From the NCBI GenBank assembly GCA_024275295.1, contig JAJRZI010000112.1, positions 1-34,800 on the forward strand: a stretch of DNA of 34,800 nucleotides. Reading direction: 5' to 3'. Position numbers and translations under genes: made by a program. How positions within the stretch are numbered: position 1 is the first letter of the stretch; each line of letters begins with the position of its first letter. Shown piece after piece: positions 16,573 to 24,498 of this stretch. Below the pieces are notes generated by a model that saw only the letters and a program-made list of their open reading frames with translations, was not told the origin of the DNA and searched no databases. Origin of the DNA: Gammaproteobacteria bacterium. GTDB taxonomy: Bacteria; Pseudomonadota; Gammaproteobacteria; Chromatiales; Chromatiaceae.

Positions 16573-17786
16573 AACTGACGAAAAATGTTGTGTTTTCTGT
16601 TGAGATCCTGGCGGCCTACAAGCTCCGCACCTTTCTCAGTATCACCGGCATGGTGGTGGGTGTTGCCTCGGTGGTGCTTATGGTGGCGGTGGGACGGGGA
16701 GCGGAGCAACGTATCCTGGATCAGATCCGGGGTATGGGCACTCACCTGATTGTGGTCAGTACCGGACAGAGTCGCGTCATCGCCGGGCGCAGGCGACAGA
16801 TGAGCACAGTCACCACCCTGGTACCCGGTGATGCCGAGGCGATTGCCGAACTGTGCCCCTCTGTGTCACTGGCCGCACCAGCCGTAACGAAGAAGCTGAA
16901 TGTGCGTGCCGATGGCGAGACCGTCAACACCGAGGTGAACGGCATGACTCGGGAAGGCATGGTGATCCGCAACTTTACCATTGCCACCGGCCGTGGTTTC
17001 AGCGAAGCCGAGGCAAGGGCAAAAAGGCGCGTGGCCGTGCTGGGTCCGAGCGTGGCGGCCAATCTTTTCGGTAACAGTGATCCGGTCGGTGCGCAAATCC
17101 GTATCGGCCGGGTTCCCTTTGAGGTGGTCGGCATCGCCCATGCTAAGGGTATCGACCAGAATGGTGCTGATCAGGATGATGTGATCATCGTACCGTTGAT
17201 CACGGCCATGCGCCGACTGATGAACGTGAGTTATGTGCAATCCATCTATATTCAGGCGCGGGACAGTCAATCGATGACGTTGGCTGAAGCAGAAATTCGC
17301 GCACAGTTGCGCAAACGCCACCGCTTGCGCAGCAAGCCCGATGACTTCACCGTCCAGAACCAGGCCACATTGCTGGCGACTGAACGGGAGACCGCCCGCA
17401 CCATGACCCTGCTGTTGGGCAGTGTAGCGGGTATTTCTCTCGCCGTGGGCGGGGTGGGAATCCTTGCGGTGATGCTGATTGCCGTCCGCGAGCGCCGCCG
17501 GGAGATTGGTTTGCGACGAGCTCTCGGTGCGCGGCGCCGAGATATACGTTTGCAATTCCTGACCGAATCGGTGTTGCTGTCAGGACTGGGCGGCGGTATT
17601 GGTGTCGCAGTTGGCGTGGGTGGCGCCTATGGGGCCGCTGCACTGGGCTATTGGGATACCCTGGTTTCGTGGCCGTCCATGGTTATCGCCCTGCTTGTAT
17701 CGGTGATATTAGGTGTGTTTTTCGGCGTTTATCCGGCGACCCGTGCTGCGGAACTTGAACCCATTGAGGCATTACGCAGTGAATAA
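16569..17786 (+). CDS. MacB/FtsX-type ABC transporter permease 2
   Basis: A 405-residue paralogue of the preceding permease with the same layout: TM1 (about 17-40, LRTFLSITGMVVGVASVVLMVAVG), a periplasmic domain with VAVLGPSVAANLFG, and three C-terminal helices around REIGLRRALGARRRDI, ending RAAELEPIEALRSE. I start at GTG 16569, which overlaps the TGA of permease 1. The frame is open further upstream only because it shadows permease 1. No transmembrane or FtsX motif is damaged. With two permeases and one ATPase, a heterodimeric exporter is expected. The gene is followed by the 72-bp palindrome at 17795-17866 and then by convergent genes. Confidence 0.92.
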   Translation: MKLTKNVVFSVEILAAYKLRTFLSITGMVVGVASVVLMVAVGRGAEQRILDQIRGMGTHLIVVSTGQSRVIAGRRRQMSTVTTLVPGDAEAIAELCPSVSLAAPAVTKKLNVRADGETVNTEVNGMTREGMVIRNFTIATGRGFSEAEARAKRRVAVLGPSVAANLFGNSDPVGAQIRIGRVPFEVVGIAHAKGIDQNGADQDDVIIVPLITAMRRLMNVSYVQSIYIQARDSQSMTLAEAEIRAQLRKRHRLRSKPDDFTVQNQATLLATERETARTMTLLLGSVAGISLAVGGVGILAVMLIAVRERRREIGLRRALGARRRDIRLQFLTESVLLSGLGGGIGVAVGVGGAYGAAALGYWDTLVSWPSMVIALLVSVILGVFFGVYPATRAAELEPIEALRSE

Positions 17787-17794
17787 AGATGCTT

Positions 17795-17866
17795 TGGTAA
17801 TCACCCCGAAAAAATAGCTGCATGAAATCTACTTTTGACTGCTGCTATTATTCGGGCTGATTACCA
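17795..17866. repeat. 72-bp imperfect palindrome (hairpin, possible bidirectional terminator or cassette boundary)
   Basis: TGGTAATCACCCCGAA (17795-17810) pairs with TTCGGGCTGATTACCA (17851-17866) with a single C/C mismatch, and an inner pair AATAGC (17813-17818) / GCTATT (17844-17849) extends the stem. It lies 9 nt after permease 2 and before the convergent FmdE-like gene. It lacks a T-run. It may be a terminator for both strands or a terminal repeat left by a mobile element. Confidence 0.55.
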
Positions 17867-17922
17867 TGTGACTCCATTTAAAAAATAGAAGCACAGCTGT
17901 ATTGCTATAGTTTTATCCAGCT

Positions 17923-18522
17923 CTAACCGATTCTATGAACGGTTGATTTACCTTCATCCGCCAGGATGAGCAGTACCCGATCGCGCCAGGCATCACGAAA
18001 ACGTGTGGCTGTTTTTTCATCTGCAAAACCACCCAGGATACGGCCAAGATCTTCACCCATGGTAGGCGCTGCAGGGATACCACTTGGATCATAGATCAAG
18101 GTAACGCTATCACCCGTTGAGATGCGTTCAAATCGAAACCCCGGATCACCTGTTGCTTGAAATTGAAGCAGACCATCACGTGCAAACTGGCCACCCAAAC
18201 CATGGAAGCCATTACTTGCTGCTGCACCTGTCAACTGTGTAAACACCTGACTGATAGGGCCGTTGGTTCCCTCATCCTGCGGGCCATACACTGTAACCTT
18301 GATATCACCTCGTTGTGGCATCTCATCCCCCCACAGCTCTTCCAGGGCGCGTTTAACCAGCAGAAAACCTCCGGCAACGGTTGGACAGGCATGCCCTGAG
18401 AGTTTAGCAACATCATCATAGGTGTAGCTGAACACGCCATTACCAGCACCCAGCAGATCACCGAGTGGGTCATACAAACGAATTACAGGTTTTTCAGGAA
18501 ACATTAAAGATTCAGACATCAT
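17923..18522 (-). CDS. GHxCP-motif protein, possibly FmdE-like
   Basis: A 199-residue soluble protein. Near residue 43 it has LSGHACPTVAGGFLLVKRAL. The GHxCPxxxxG pattern followed by a helix resembles the FmdE domain (GHLCPGLALGYR), in which Cys and His can bind metal. The middle contains VTVYGPQDEGTNGPISQVF and a Gly-rich run (FHGLGGQFARDG), and the C-terminal 60 residues are helical and charged. No signal peptide or membrane segment. It starts 6 nt after the FAH-family gene and is the last gene of the operon. FmdE-domain proteins beyond methanogens have mostly undefined roles. The assignment rests on a short motif, so it is tentative; a distinct family is possible. Confidence 0.5.
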   Translation of the reverse strand: MMSESLMFPEKPVIRLYDPLGDLLGAGNGVFSYTYDDVAKLSGHACPTVAGGFLLVKRALEELWGDEMPQRGDIKVTVYGPQDEGTNGPISQVFTQLTGAAASNGFHGLGGQFARDGLLQFQATGDPGFRFERISTGDSVTLIYDPSGIPAAPTMGEDLGRILGGFADEKTATRFRDAWRDRVLLILADEGKSTVHRIG

Positions 18523-18528
18523 TTATAC

Positions 18529-19329
18529 CTAGCATATTATTGAGTTGTTTAATTGGCCAATGTGTTCAATCTCAACCGAGAGATGATCACCATCAGCAAG
18601 AAACAGTGGCGGTCTGCGTGCCACACCAACACCAGAGGGAGTTCCCGTTAAGATAACCGTACCGGGCAGCAGCGTTGTATCCTGACTCAAATAGCTGACC
18701 AATTGTGCGATAGAGAATATCATATCTGCTGTATTACTCTGCTGCATCACCTGCTTATTGAGTACTGTGCAAATATTCAGCTGCTGAGGATTACTGATCT
18801 CATCCGCTGTTACAAGCACCGGCCCCAGCGGACAAAAACCATCAAAGCTCTTGCCTCGTATCCATTGCCCACCACCTGCATGTTTTTGCCATTTACGGGC
18901 AGATATATCATTGGCAACGGTGTAGCCAAGCACATGGCTCAAGGCATCCGCTTCTGATACATCCTTGGCTGCACGGCCAATCACCACCGCCAGCTCGGCC
19001 TCAAAATCCACCTCTGGCCCACGCGTACAACACTTGGGAAGCGCAATAGGCGCATCAGGATCTGTAACAGCTGTTGTGGGTTTCATAAAAACCACTGGAT
19101 AGCGGGGCAGCTCTTTTCCTGTCTCACGCGCATGCTCACGGTAATTCAGGCCGATACAGAAAATATTGGATGGCACAACAGGTGCCAGTAGCGATTTAAC
19201 CGCCAGCCGCCTGCCGGTTGGCGTTAGCGTTTTATACAGATCACCATCCAGCAACTCTGCAGAACCCTCCCAGTAGTCTCTGCCCAGCCGTCTGTTTTGC
19301 TGCTCATCAAGAAAACGAATGATTTTCAT
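18529..19329 (-). CDS. Fumarylacetoacetate hydrolase-family protein
   Basis: A 266-residue member of the FAH superfamily, which hydrolyses, decarboxylates or isomerises 2-oxo/enol acids with a bound Mg or Mn. The family core is visible: IFCIGLNYREHARETG and PVVFMKPTTAV, the metal-binding acidic set in EVDFEAELAVVIG, then VLGYTVANDISAR, WIRGKSFDGFCPLGPVLV and TVILTGTPSGVG near the C-terminus. Length is typical of small FAH enzymes such as YcgM. The exact reaction cannot be chosen. There is no aromatic-catabolism gene nearby; instead it lies in a peptide-transport operon, 41 bp after an unknown membrane protein and 6 nt before the GHxCP gene. Confidence 0.93.
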   Translation of the reverse strand: MKIIRFLDEQQNRRLGRDYWEGSAELLDGDLYKTLTPTGRRLAVKSLLAPVVPSNIFCIGLNYREHARETGKELPRYPVVFMKPTTAVTDPDAPIALPKCCTRGPEVDFEAELAVVIGRAAKDVSEADALSHVLGYTVANDISARKWQKHAGGGQWIRGKSFDGFCPLGPVLVTADEISNPQQLNICTVLNKQVMQQSNTADMIFSIAQLVSYLSQDTTLLPGTVILTGTPSGVGVARRPPLFLADGDHLSVEIEHIGQLNNSIIC

Positions 19330-19370
19330 ATTGCTTTTTCAATCATAATTATTGAGCGTTCAGCATCTTA

Positions 19371-19808
19371 TCAATGCTTAGGCTGCTTACAAATCCAAAA
19401 GACGTAGCTGCTGCCAAGCAAAGCCACGGAGAGCGAAAAATCCACTATCACCATAGCAATCAGGAAAGGAAAATTACCCTGTGCCGCATGTGAGAGTGAT
19501 GAACCCAGCACAACCATACAGGCGAGAAAGATAAAAAAACCAGTCCGGTAGAATTGCCAGATCTTTGGCTGTGGCAAGGCATAGATCCGCATCAGATTTT
19601 TTCGGCATACTTTTCTAAAAATAAACATAATCTTTAGCAATCCAATCAATATGCCAATCAGGATAGCCAACCAAAACCAGTGGCTATCAGGATTCAGCCT
19701 GTCCGCCTCCATAAGCAGGCCATGCCCTTTGAAAAAGAGCACAATACCGCCAGAGTACCAAAGCACAGCAGCCAGCAATTTAAGTTGGATTGTAGTTATA
19801 GCCATCAT
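19371..19808 (-). CDS. Hypothetical four-helix membrane protein
   Basis: A 145-residue inner-membrane protein I do not recognise. Four hydrophobic segments are visible: about residues 9-26, 43-64 (FWLAILIGILIGLLKIMFIF), 90-106 (FFIFLACMVVLGSSL) and 114-136. Basic residues (FRKVCRKN) follow the second segment. Start ATG 19808 is 6 nt after the stop of the upstream membrane-protein gene, so the two are almost certainly cotranscribed. It is part of the minus-strand run from the peptide ABC transporter to the FmdE-like gene. Function unknown. Confidence 0.72.
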   Translation of the reverse strand: MMAITTIQLKLLAAVLWYSGGIVLFFKGHGLLMEADRLNPDSHWFWLAILIGILIGLLKIMFIFRKVCRKNLMRIYALPQPKIWQFYRTGFFIFLACMVVLGSSLSHAAQGNFPFLIAMVIVDFSLSVALLGSSYVFWICKQPKH

Positions 19809-19814
19809 TAGGAA

Positions 19815-20546
19815 TCACAAGGGGAAGCCATTACACTGCGTAACATAGTCATAGCCAAAATAGCCTGTTTTTGCCGTTAGATCCACTGTTGAACTTTTAT
19901 ACAGTGCATCCCATACTCTTGTTGGAACTACAAGCCGCTCTATCGTTTCATCATAAGGAATATAGATATAGTTGGATGGATCCTGCTGAGTAAGATAGGT
20001 GGTTAATCCACCGCTGTTCTCCTTTTTATCAATGACACCGCGCACCACTATTTTCTGCTCACCATCATCAACACCTCGGTTAATCTGGGAGGTAATGGTC
20101 GCAGCAACCAGCGCATACGAAATCAAGAAACTCTTTAACATAAAGATGTTTTTATAACCAATGCACTTTGACAGCGGTACCCATGTCATCACACCTATCG
20201 GTGCCCCAATAAGCAACGAGATACGCAGCATGCTGATGCCGTTCAGCGTATTATCAATATGCACTGCCTCAGAAGAGATCAGCAGAAGTGAAGCGCTTAA
20301 CAGGGTAACCGCTAGTGAAGCCAATATGGCATAGAGAAAGCCCTCTCTTGGGAGCAGCTCAAAGACAATCTCATTGGCCTTTTTGTAGGTCATCATCAAG
20401 GCCAGCAAGAGCATAAATGATGCAATTGGGATCAGTACAAAGTATGAATCAATCACCACGCAAGGCCAGAGGCTCAGCATAGCCAGCACTATCAGCAGGG
20501 GGGTGATTTTATAGAAATTGATCTTTAATTGAGGTACTTCAGACAT
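19815..20546 (-). CDS. Hypothetical membrane protein with C-terminal soluble domain
   Basis: A 243-residue protein of unknown family. About five hydrophobic segments lie within residues 12-155 (two in 12-54, then GFLYAILASLAVTLLSASLLL, ISLLIGAPIGVMTWVPL and MLKSFLISYALVAAT). A polar domain of about 80 residues follows, ending CNGFPL. No enzymatic motif is evident. The gene starts 12 bp after the ABC double-ATPase gene and ends 6 bp before the next membrane-protein gene, so it is embedded in the operon. With its neighbour it may form a two-protein membrane unit, which is inference from adjacency only. Confidence 0.72.
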   Translation of the reverse strand: MSEVPQLKINFYKITPLLIVLAMLSLWPCVVIDSYFVLIPIASFMLLLALMMTYKKANEIVFELLPREGFLYAILASLAVTLLSASLLLISSEAVHIDNTLNGISMLRISLLIGAPIGVMTWVPLSKCIGYKNIFMLKSFLISYALVAATITSQINRGVDDGEQKIVVRGVIDKKENSGGLTTYLTQQDPSNYIYIPYDETIERLVVPTRVWDALYKSSTVDLTAKTGYFGYDYVTQCNGFPL

Positions 20547-20558
20547 ATCACACTTGTT

Positions 20559-22565
20559 TTATTTTTCTAGCAGTACACAGTTGACAGACCTTGTCTCACT
20601 GAGTGAAACAGCCTTTGGGTAAACCTGTTGACACCGTTCCATCGCCTGCGGGCAGCGCGGATGAAAATAGCAACCTGCCGGCGGATTGGCTGGTGATGGC
20701 ATATCGCCCTCCAGATGAATCGTCTTTCGTTTTCCATCCGGCTCGGCCACTGGAACAGCTGACAGCAGCGCCTGTGTATAGGGATGCTGCGGATCATCCA
20801 ACACCTCGGCGACTGTACCTCGTTCAACAATCCTGCCCAGGTACATCACAGCAACCTCATGCGCCAGATAGGCCACAACCGAGATATCATGGGTAATGAA
20901 GAGATAGGATAGCCCCAGCTCCTGCTGCAACGCCTGCAACAGATTCAGGATTTGTGCCTGGACAGAGACATCCAGCGCACTGGTTGGCTCATCACAAATA
21001 ATCAGGCGCGGCTCCACCGCCAGCGCCCGCGCCACGCAGATACGCTGCCGCTGCCCACCTGAGAACTCATGCGGATAACGATCAGCTGCTGTTGCCGGGA
21101 GACCAACCTGCTCCAACAGCTGCTCTACCCGTGTGCGACGCTCCGCTGCACTACCCCCAATACCCTGAGCCAGCATCCCCTCTTCTATGATGTTATGCAC
21201 CAGCATGCGGGGGTTCATAGAGGCCATCGGATCCTGAAAGATGATCTGCAGGTCTGATCGCCTGCGGCGCAATGCCTCTCCACGCAGCTGGGTCAGCTCA
21301 TGATTATCAAAGCAAACCTGACCGGCTGTGGGTTTTATCAGTTGCAGAATGGCCTTGCCCACTGTGGTTTTGCCACAACCGGACTCACCCACAACAGCAA
21401 GTGTTCGACCGACCGGGATCGCCAGCGATACACCATCCACTGCGCGTACATGGCCGGCAACACGTCGGAAGATACCTTTGTGTATTGGGAAATGAACCTT
21501 TAACTCATCAACACACAGCAGGAGATTTTGGGTATCGCTTCGGGCAGTTGCGATGACATCGTCATTCACACGGCCTGTTTTTTTAACGGCCGCCTCTTCA
21601 CCCGCTTGCAGATAACAGCGGACGCCCCGCTCCTCTGTATATTGATCCCACTGTGGCGGCTGTTGTCGGCATATCGTCATTACGGCATCGCAACGATCAG
21701 CAAAACGGCAGCCGACAAATTCCTGATCCAGCGGTGGCACGCTACCTTTGATAACCGCCAGTCGTTCGCTACGTTTATCCCGCCCGGGTATGGACTGAAA
21801 CAGCTTCTGGCTGTATGGGTGCCTTGGCGCCTGAAAAAAATCCTTGCAGGGCGCTGTCTCAACAATCTCTCCGGCATACATCACCGCCACCCGGTCGGCC
21901 ACCTCCGCCACTACGCCGAGATCATGAGTGATCAGCAGGATAGCCATGCCGGTCTCCTGCTGCAGCTGCTTCATCAGCGCCAGCACCTGGGCCTGAATGG
22001 TGACATCCAGCGCCGTGGTGGGTTCATCCGCAATCAATAGTTGCGGTCGCCCGGCCAGTGCAATGGCAATCATCACCCGCTGTTTCATGCCGCCAGAGAG
22101 CTGGTGCGGATACTCGCCAAAGCGCTGCTCAGGGTCAGGTATCCCGACCGCCTTTAACAGCTCAACCGCCCGTTCTTTGGCGCTCTGCCCCTGGCGGGCA
22201 TCGTGGATGCAGACCGCCTCGGCAATCTGGGCACCCACCGTCAGCACCGGGTTCAGAGAGGTCATGGGCTCCTGAAAGATCATGCCCATGCGCCCACCGC
22301 GCTCACGGCGCATCATGCTCTCGGGCAGATCCAGCAGGCTGGTCTCTCCCAGGTGAATCGAGCCATCAACTATCCGGCCTACTGGCGGCAGCAGTCGCAT
22401 GATCGACAACGCCGTCATTGACTTGCCACAGCCAGACTCACCCAGCAGGACGAAGGTCTCTCCCTTTTTTATCTCCAGATCAATCCCATCTATCGCCCGC
22501 ACCGGGGAGGAGCCACTCCCCAGCCAGGTTTTCAGATTCTTGATACGTAACAGTGCATCGGACAT
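20559..22565 (-). CDS. Fused double ATP-binding protein of a peptide-type ABC transporter (OppDF/YejF-like)
   Basis: A 668-residue protein carrying two complete nucleotide-binding domains. NBD1 (about residues 1-325) has GESGCGKSM, LSGGMKQRVMIA and LLIADEPTTALD. NBD2 (about 345-668) has GESGCGKTT, FSGGQRQRICVARAL and LIICDEPTSALD. Each is followed by the OppD/F C-terminal extension with its cysteine cluster (VGCRFADRCDAVMTIC, and AGCYFHPRCPQAMERC), which in this family can bind an iron-sulfur cluster. It powers import or export of peptides, nickel, antimicrobial peptides or similar solutes. Its ATG overlaps the TAA of the permease gene (TAATG), so both are coupled. No substrate-binding protein or second permease is in the window. 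The fusion matches YejF/GsiA organisation. Confidence 0.95.
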   Translation of the reverse strand: MSDALLRIKNLKTWLGSGSSPVRAIDGIDLEIKKGETFVLLGESGCGKSMTALSIMRLLPPVGRIVDGSIHLGETSLLDLPESMMRRERGGRMGMIFQEPMTSLNPVLTVGAQIAEAVCIHDARQGQSAKERAVELLKAVGIPDPEQRFGEYPHQLSGGMKQRVMIAIALAGRPQLLIADEPTTALDVTIQAQVLALMKQLQQETGMAILLITHDLGVVAEVADRVAVMYAGEIVETAPCKDFFQAPRHPYSQKLFQSIPGRDKRSERLAVIKGSVPPLDQEFVGCRFADRCDAVMTICRQQPPQWDQYTEERGVRCYLQAGEEAAVKKTGRVNDDVIATARSDTQNLLLCVDELKVHFPIHKGIFRRVAGHVRAVDGVSLAIPVGRTLAVVGESGCGKTTVGKAILQLIKPTAGQVCFDNHELTQLRGEALRRRRSDLQIIFQDPMASMNPRMLVHNIIEEGMLAQGIGGSAAERRTRVEQLLEQVGLPATAADRYPHEFSGGQRQRICVARALAVEPRLIICDEPTSALDVSVQAQILNLLQALQQELGLSYLFITHDISVVAYLAHEVAVMYLGRIVERGTVAEVLDDPQHPYTQALLSAVPVAEPDGKRKTIHLEGDMPSPANPPAGCYFHPRCPQAMERCQQVYPKAVSLSETRSVNCVLLEK

Positions 22566-23977
22566 TATCTGTCACCCCTGATGCGTGGGTCGAAGGCATC
22601 GCGCACCACATCAGAAAAAAGATTGGCCGCCAACACCAGGGTAAACATAAAGATCAGCGCCGCCACCAATGACCACCAGACGATGGGTTCCCGTGCCATC
22701 TCCAGCCGTGCGCTGTTGATCATGTTGCCCCAGGAGTTCATGGTGGGATCAACCCCGATATTGACGTAAGAGAGCACCGCCTCCGCCAGCACCAGTCCGC
22801 TGAAATCAAGCACCACAGAGATCATAACGATATGCAGTACATTGGGCAGGATATGCCGCATGATGATGGTGAAATGGCGTACGCCAAAGGCCTGAGCAGC
22901 CTGCACATAATCCAGCTCCCGCAGCTTAAGGGCCTCCCCCCGCAGCAGGCGGCACAAGCCAGTCCAACTGGTTACCCCCAGGATGATACAGAGAAACAAC
23001 AGCCGCAGATCGGCGCGTTCCACCAGGCTGGTAAACTCCTCCGCATGCCTGTTCATATAGACATGCAGCATCAGGATGGCCGCTGCAATCAGCAGGACGC
23101 CAGGAATAGAATTCAGGGTGGTATAGATATACTGGATAAGATCATCCACCCAGCCACGAAAATAGCCTGCCATGATGCCCATCAGGATGGCGGCCGGCAG
23201 CATAATGAGGGTGGTCAGAGTGCCAATCACCAGGCCTGTGCGGACACTTTTCAGTGTCTGATAAAAGACATCCTCACCCACCTTATCTGTCCCCAACAGG
23301 TGATACTTGACCCCCAGGTTGGCCGCCACAAAGGCCACCAACAGGATAATACCTAGCACGCTAAAGATGACGCGCCAGGGGATGTCGGTCTTGCTTGAAG
23401 TAATCCATTGGCACTGCTGAAAAAATGTGCTGCCAGAGCGATGCCCAAGCCAGGCAATGACAATGCCGGTTATCGAGAGCCAGGCAAGCAGGGCTTCCTG
23501 CACACCTATAACGATTGTCCAGGTCACATCTGCCGCCCACTCCTGTTCCGGATTTTGCAGGTGCGCCCCACCATATTTCAAACGGGGATAGTCCCGCAGC
23601 ATCCGGCCATCAGCCTGTTCAATATTCTCTTTGCTATAAAGGTGGGTTGCCAGCGGTGAGGAGTAGGTTTTCTCCTGCTGTTCTCTCAGGGGGGTTAGCA
23701 GATAATCAAGCAGGCTTTGTACTTCACTGGAATGTGTAACCTGGGCCGTTTGCGCAGCCTCTGGCAATAGCGGTTTATAGTGCACCGAATCCAACACCCC
23801 AATCAGAATATAGACACTGAGAACTACCAAAGCCCCCATGCCCATCCGGCTCCGGCCCACTGAACGCCAAGGTGTACGCAGATACTCTCTGCTGGCAGCC
23901 AGGCAGCCAAAGAGCAACATCAGGGCAATAAGCAGGAAAATCAGCGCATCTGTCCAGAGAACCACCAACTCAGGCAT
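22565..23977 (-). CDS. Peptide-type ABC transporter permease with extended N-terminus (OppC/YejE-like)
   Basis: A 470-residue permease. The C-terminal 290 residues are OppC/DppC-like: FAANLGVKYHLLGTDKVGEDVF as the family's entry motif, then five or six membrane helices. The EAA loop is in EALKLRELDYVQAAQAFGVRH, and it ends VVRDAFDPRIRGDR. The first 180 residues are longer than in typical OppC (about 300 residues in total): two hydrophobic segments (8-28 and 48-62), a polar periplasmic loop with many charges (65-150) and another hydrophobic segment (152-172). This resembles the longer permeases of YejE type. It is the first gene of the minus-strand run. The usual partner permease (OppB/YejB) is not upstream, where 520 bp of non-coding DNA lie. 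Confident on family, not on substrate. Confidence 0.92.
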   Translation of the reverse strand: MPELVVLWTDALIFLLIALMLLFGCLAASREYLRTPWRSVGRSRMGMGALVVLSVYILIGVLDSVHYKPLLPEAAQTAQVTHSSEVQSLLDYLLTPLREQQEKTYSSPLATHLYSKENIEQADGRMLRDYPRLKYGGAHLQNPEQEWAADVTWTIVIGVQEALLAWLSITGIVIAWLGHRSGSTFFQQCQWITSSKTDIPWRVIFSVLGIILLVAFVAANLGVKYHLLGTDKVGEDVFYQTLKSVRTGLVIGTLTTLIMLPAAILMGIMAGYFRGWVDDLIQYIYTTLNSIPGVLLIAAAILMLHVYMNRHAEEFTSLVERADLRLLFLCIILGVTSWTGLCRLLRGEALKLRELDYVQAAQAFGVRHFTIIMRHILPNVLHIVMISVVLDFSGLVLAEAVLSYVNIGVDPTMNSWGNMINSARLEMAREPIVWWSLVAALIFMFTLVLAANLFSDVVRDAFDPRIRGDR

Positions 23978-24195
23978 TGGATGGTGTCTCTGCAGTTGGT
24001 TTAATTGGGGTTTTTCTGTGTTGCATAGATTATCTACAGTGCTCAGAGTAGACAGATATTACCACTACGATAGTCGCTTACGGAAACCAATATCCAATCA
24101 CGCACTCATCATTCCCAGAAAAATGATTGCACTGCAATCTCATGAAAGATTTGCTTCAGCTTGCTGCATACGCTACCTCTCTCCTGCTACTGATA

Positions 24196-24215
24196 TGTCA
24201 GAAAATTTTACAGCG
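24196..24215 (+). promoter_or_regulatory. Upstream activator-like site 1
   Basis: TGTCAGAAAATTTTACAGCG, a loose palindrome (TGT..ACA, 17 bp) that recurs at 24314-24333 in nearly the same form. It lies about 240 bp before the probable sigma-54 start, a normal enhancer distance for NtrC-family activators. Confidence 0.5.
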
Positions 24216-24313
24216 AAAATAACCGCCCACAAAAACATAACTAATTATTTTTTAACTGTTTTTTTTGAAAACAGGAATTAACCGATATTTTTAGGAAAGT
24301 GATTCTTGATATT

Positions 24314-24333
24314 TGTCAGACTTTTTTACAGCG
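24314..24333 (+). promoter_or_regulatory. Upstream activator-like site 2
   Basis: TGTCAGACTTTTTTACAGCG shares TGTCAGA, TTTTACAGCG and the overall length with site 1, with two substitutions between the shared parts. The two sites are 118 bp apart, about eleven helical turns, and both lie upstream of the sigma-54-like promoter. Confidence 0.5.
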
Positions 24334-24426
24334 GGGTGATATTGTCTAACAATCATCTAGTCAGCAACTTCCTAGGAATCTAATTGCCTAATTAATACAA
24401 CAACTTAGCCTGCAACCAGTCAACTC

Positions 24427-24441
24427 TGGCCTGGATAATGC
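24427..24441 (+). promoter_or_regulatory. Probable sigma-54 (RpoN) promoter of the PEP-CTERM gene
   Basis: TGGCCTGGATAATGC fits TGGCAC-N5-TTGC with the invariant GG (24428-24429) and GC (24440-24441) at the required 12-bp register; the mismatches are in less conserved positions. The predicted start is near 24453, 46 bp before ATG 24499. The two upstream sites support activator-dependent control. Confidence 0.55.
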
Positions 24442-24498
24442 TCTTTTTATAGCAAATAGAGTTGAACCAACATACTTTTTGCTTAACCAGGGCTATTT

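Larger units (their letters stand above)
23978..24498. other. 520-bp intergenic region between divergent genes
   Basis: No coding frame is convincing here. The region is AT-rich. It holds the two upstream sites and the sigma-54-like promoter listed separately, plus a CTGTTTT/AAAACAG inverted repeat (24256-24274, 5-nt loop). I see no sign of the missing OppB-type permease. Confidence 0.6.

Noticed and set aside
16866-17555. Antisense frames over the permease genes
   Set aside because: Stop-poor shadows of GC-rich coding sequence with no homology pattern and no start signals.
17795-17866. Integron attC site
   Set aside because: No GTTRRRY or RYYYAAC core sites at the ends and no integrase or cassette series nearby.
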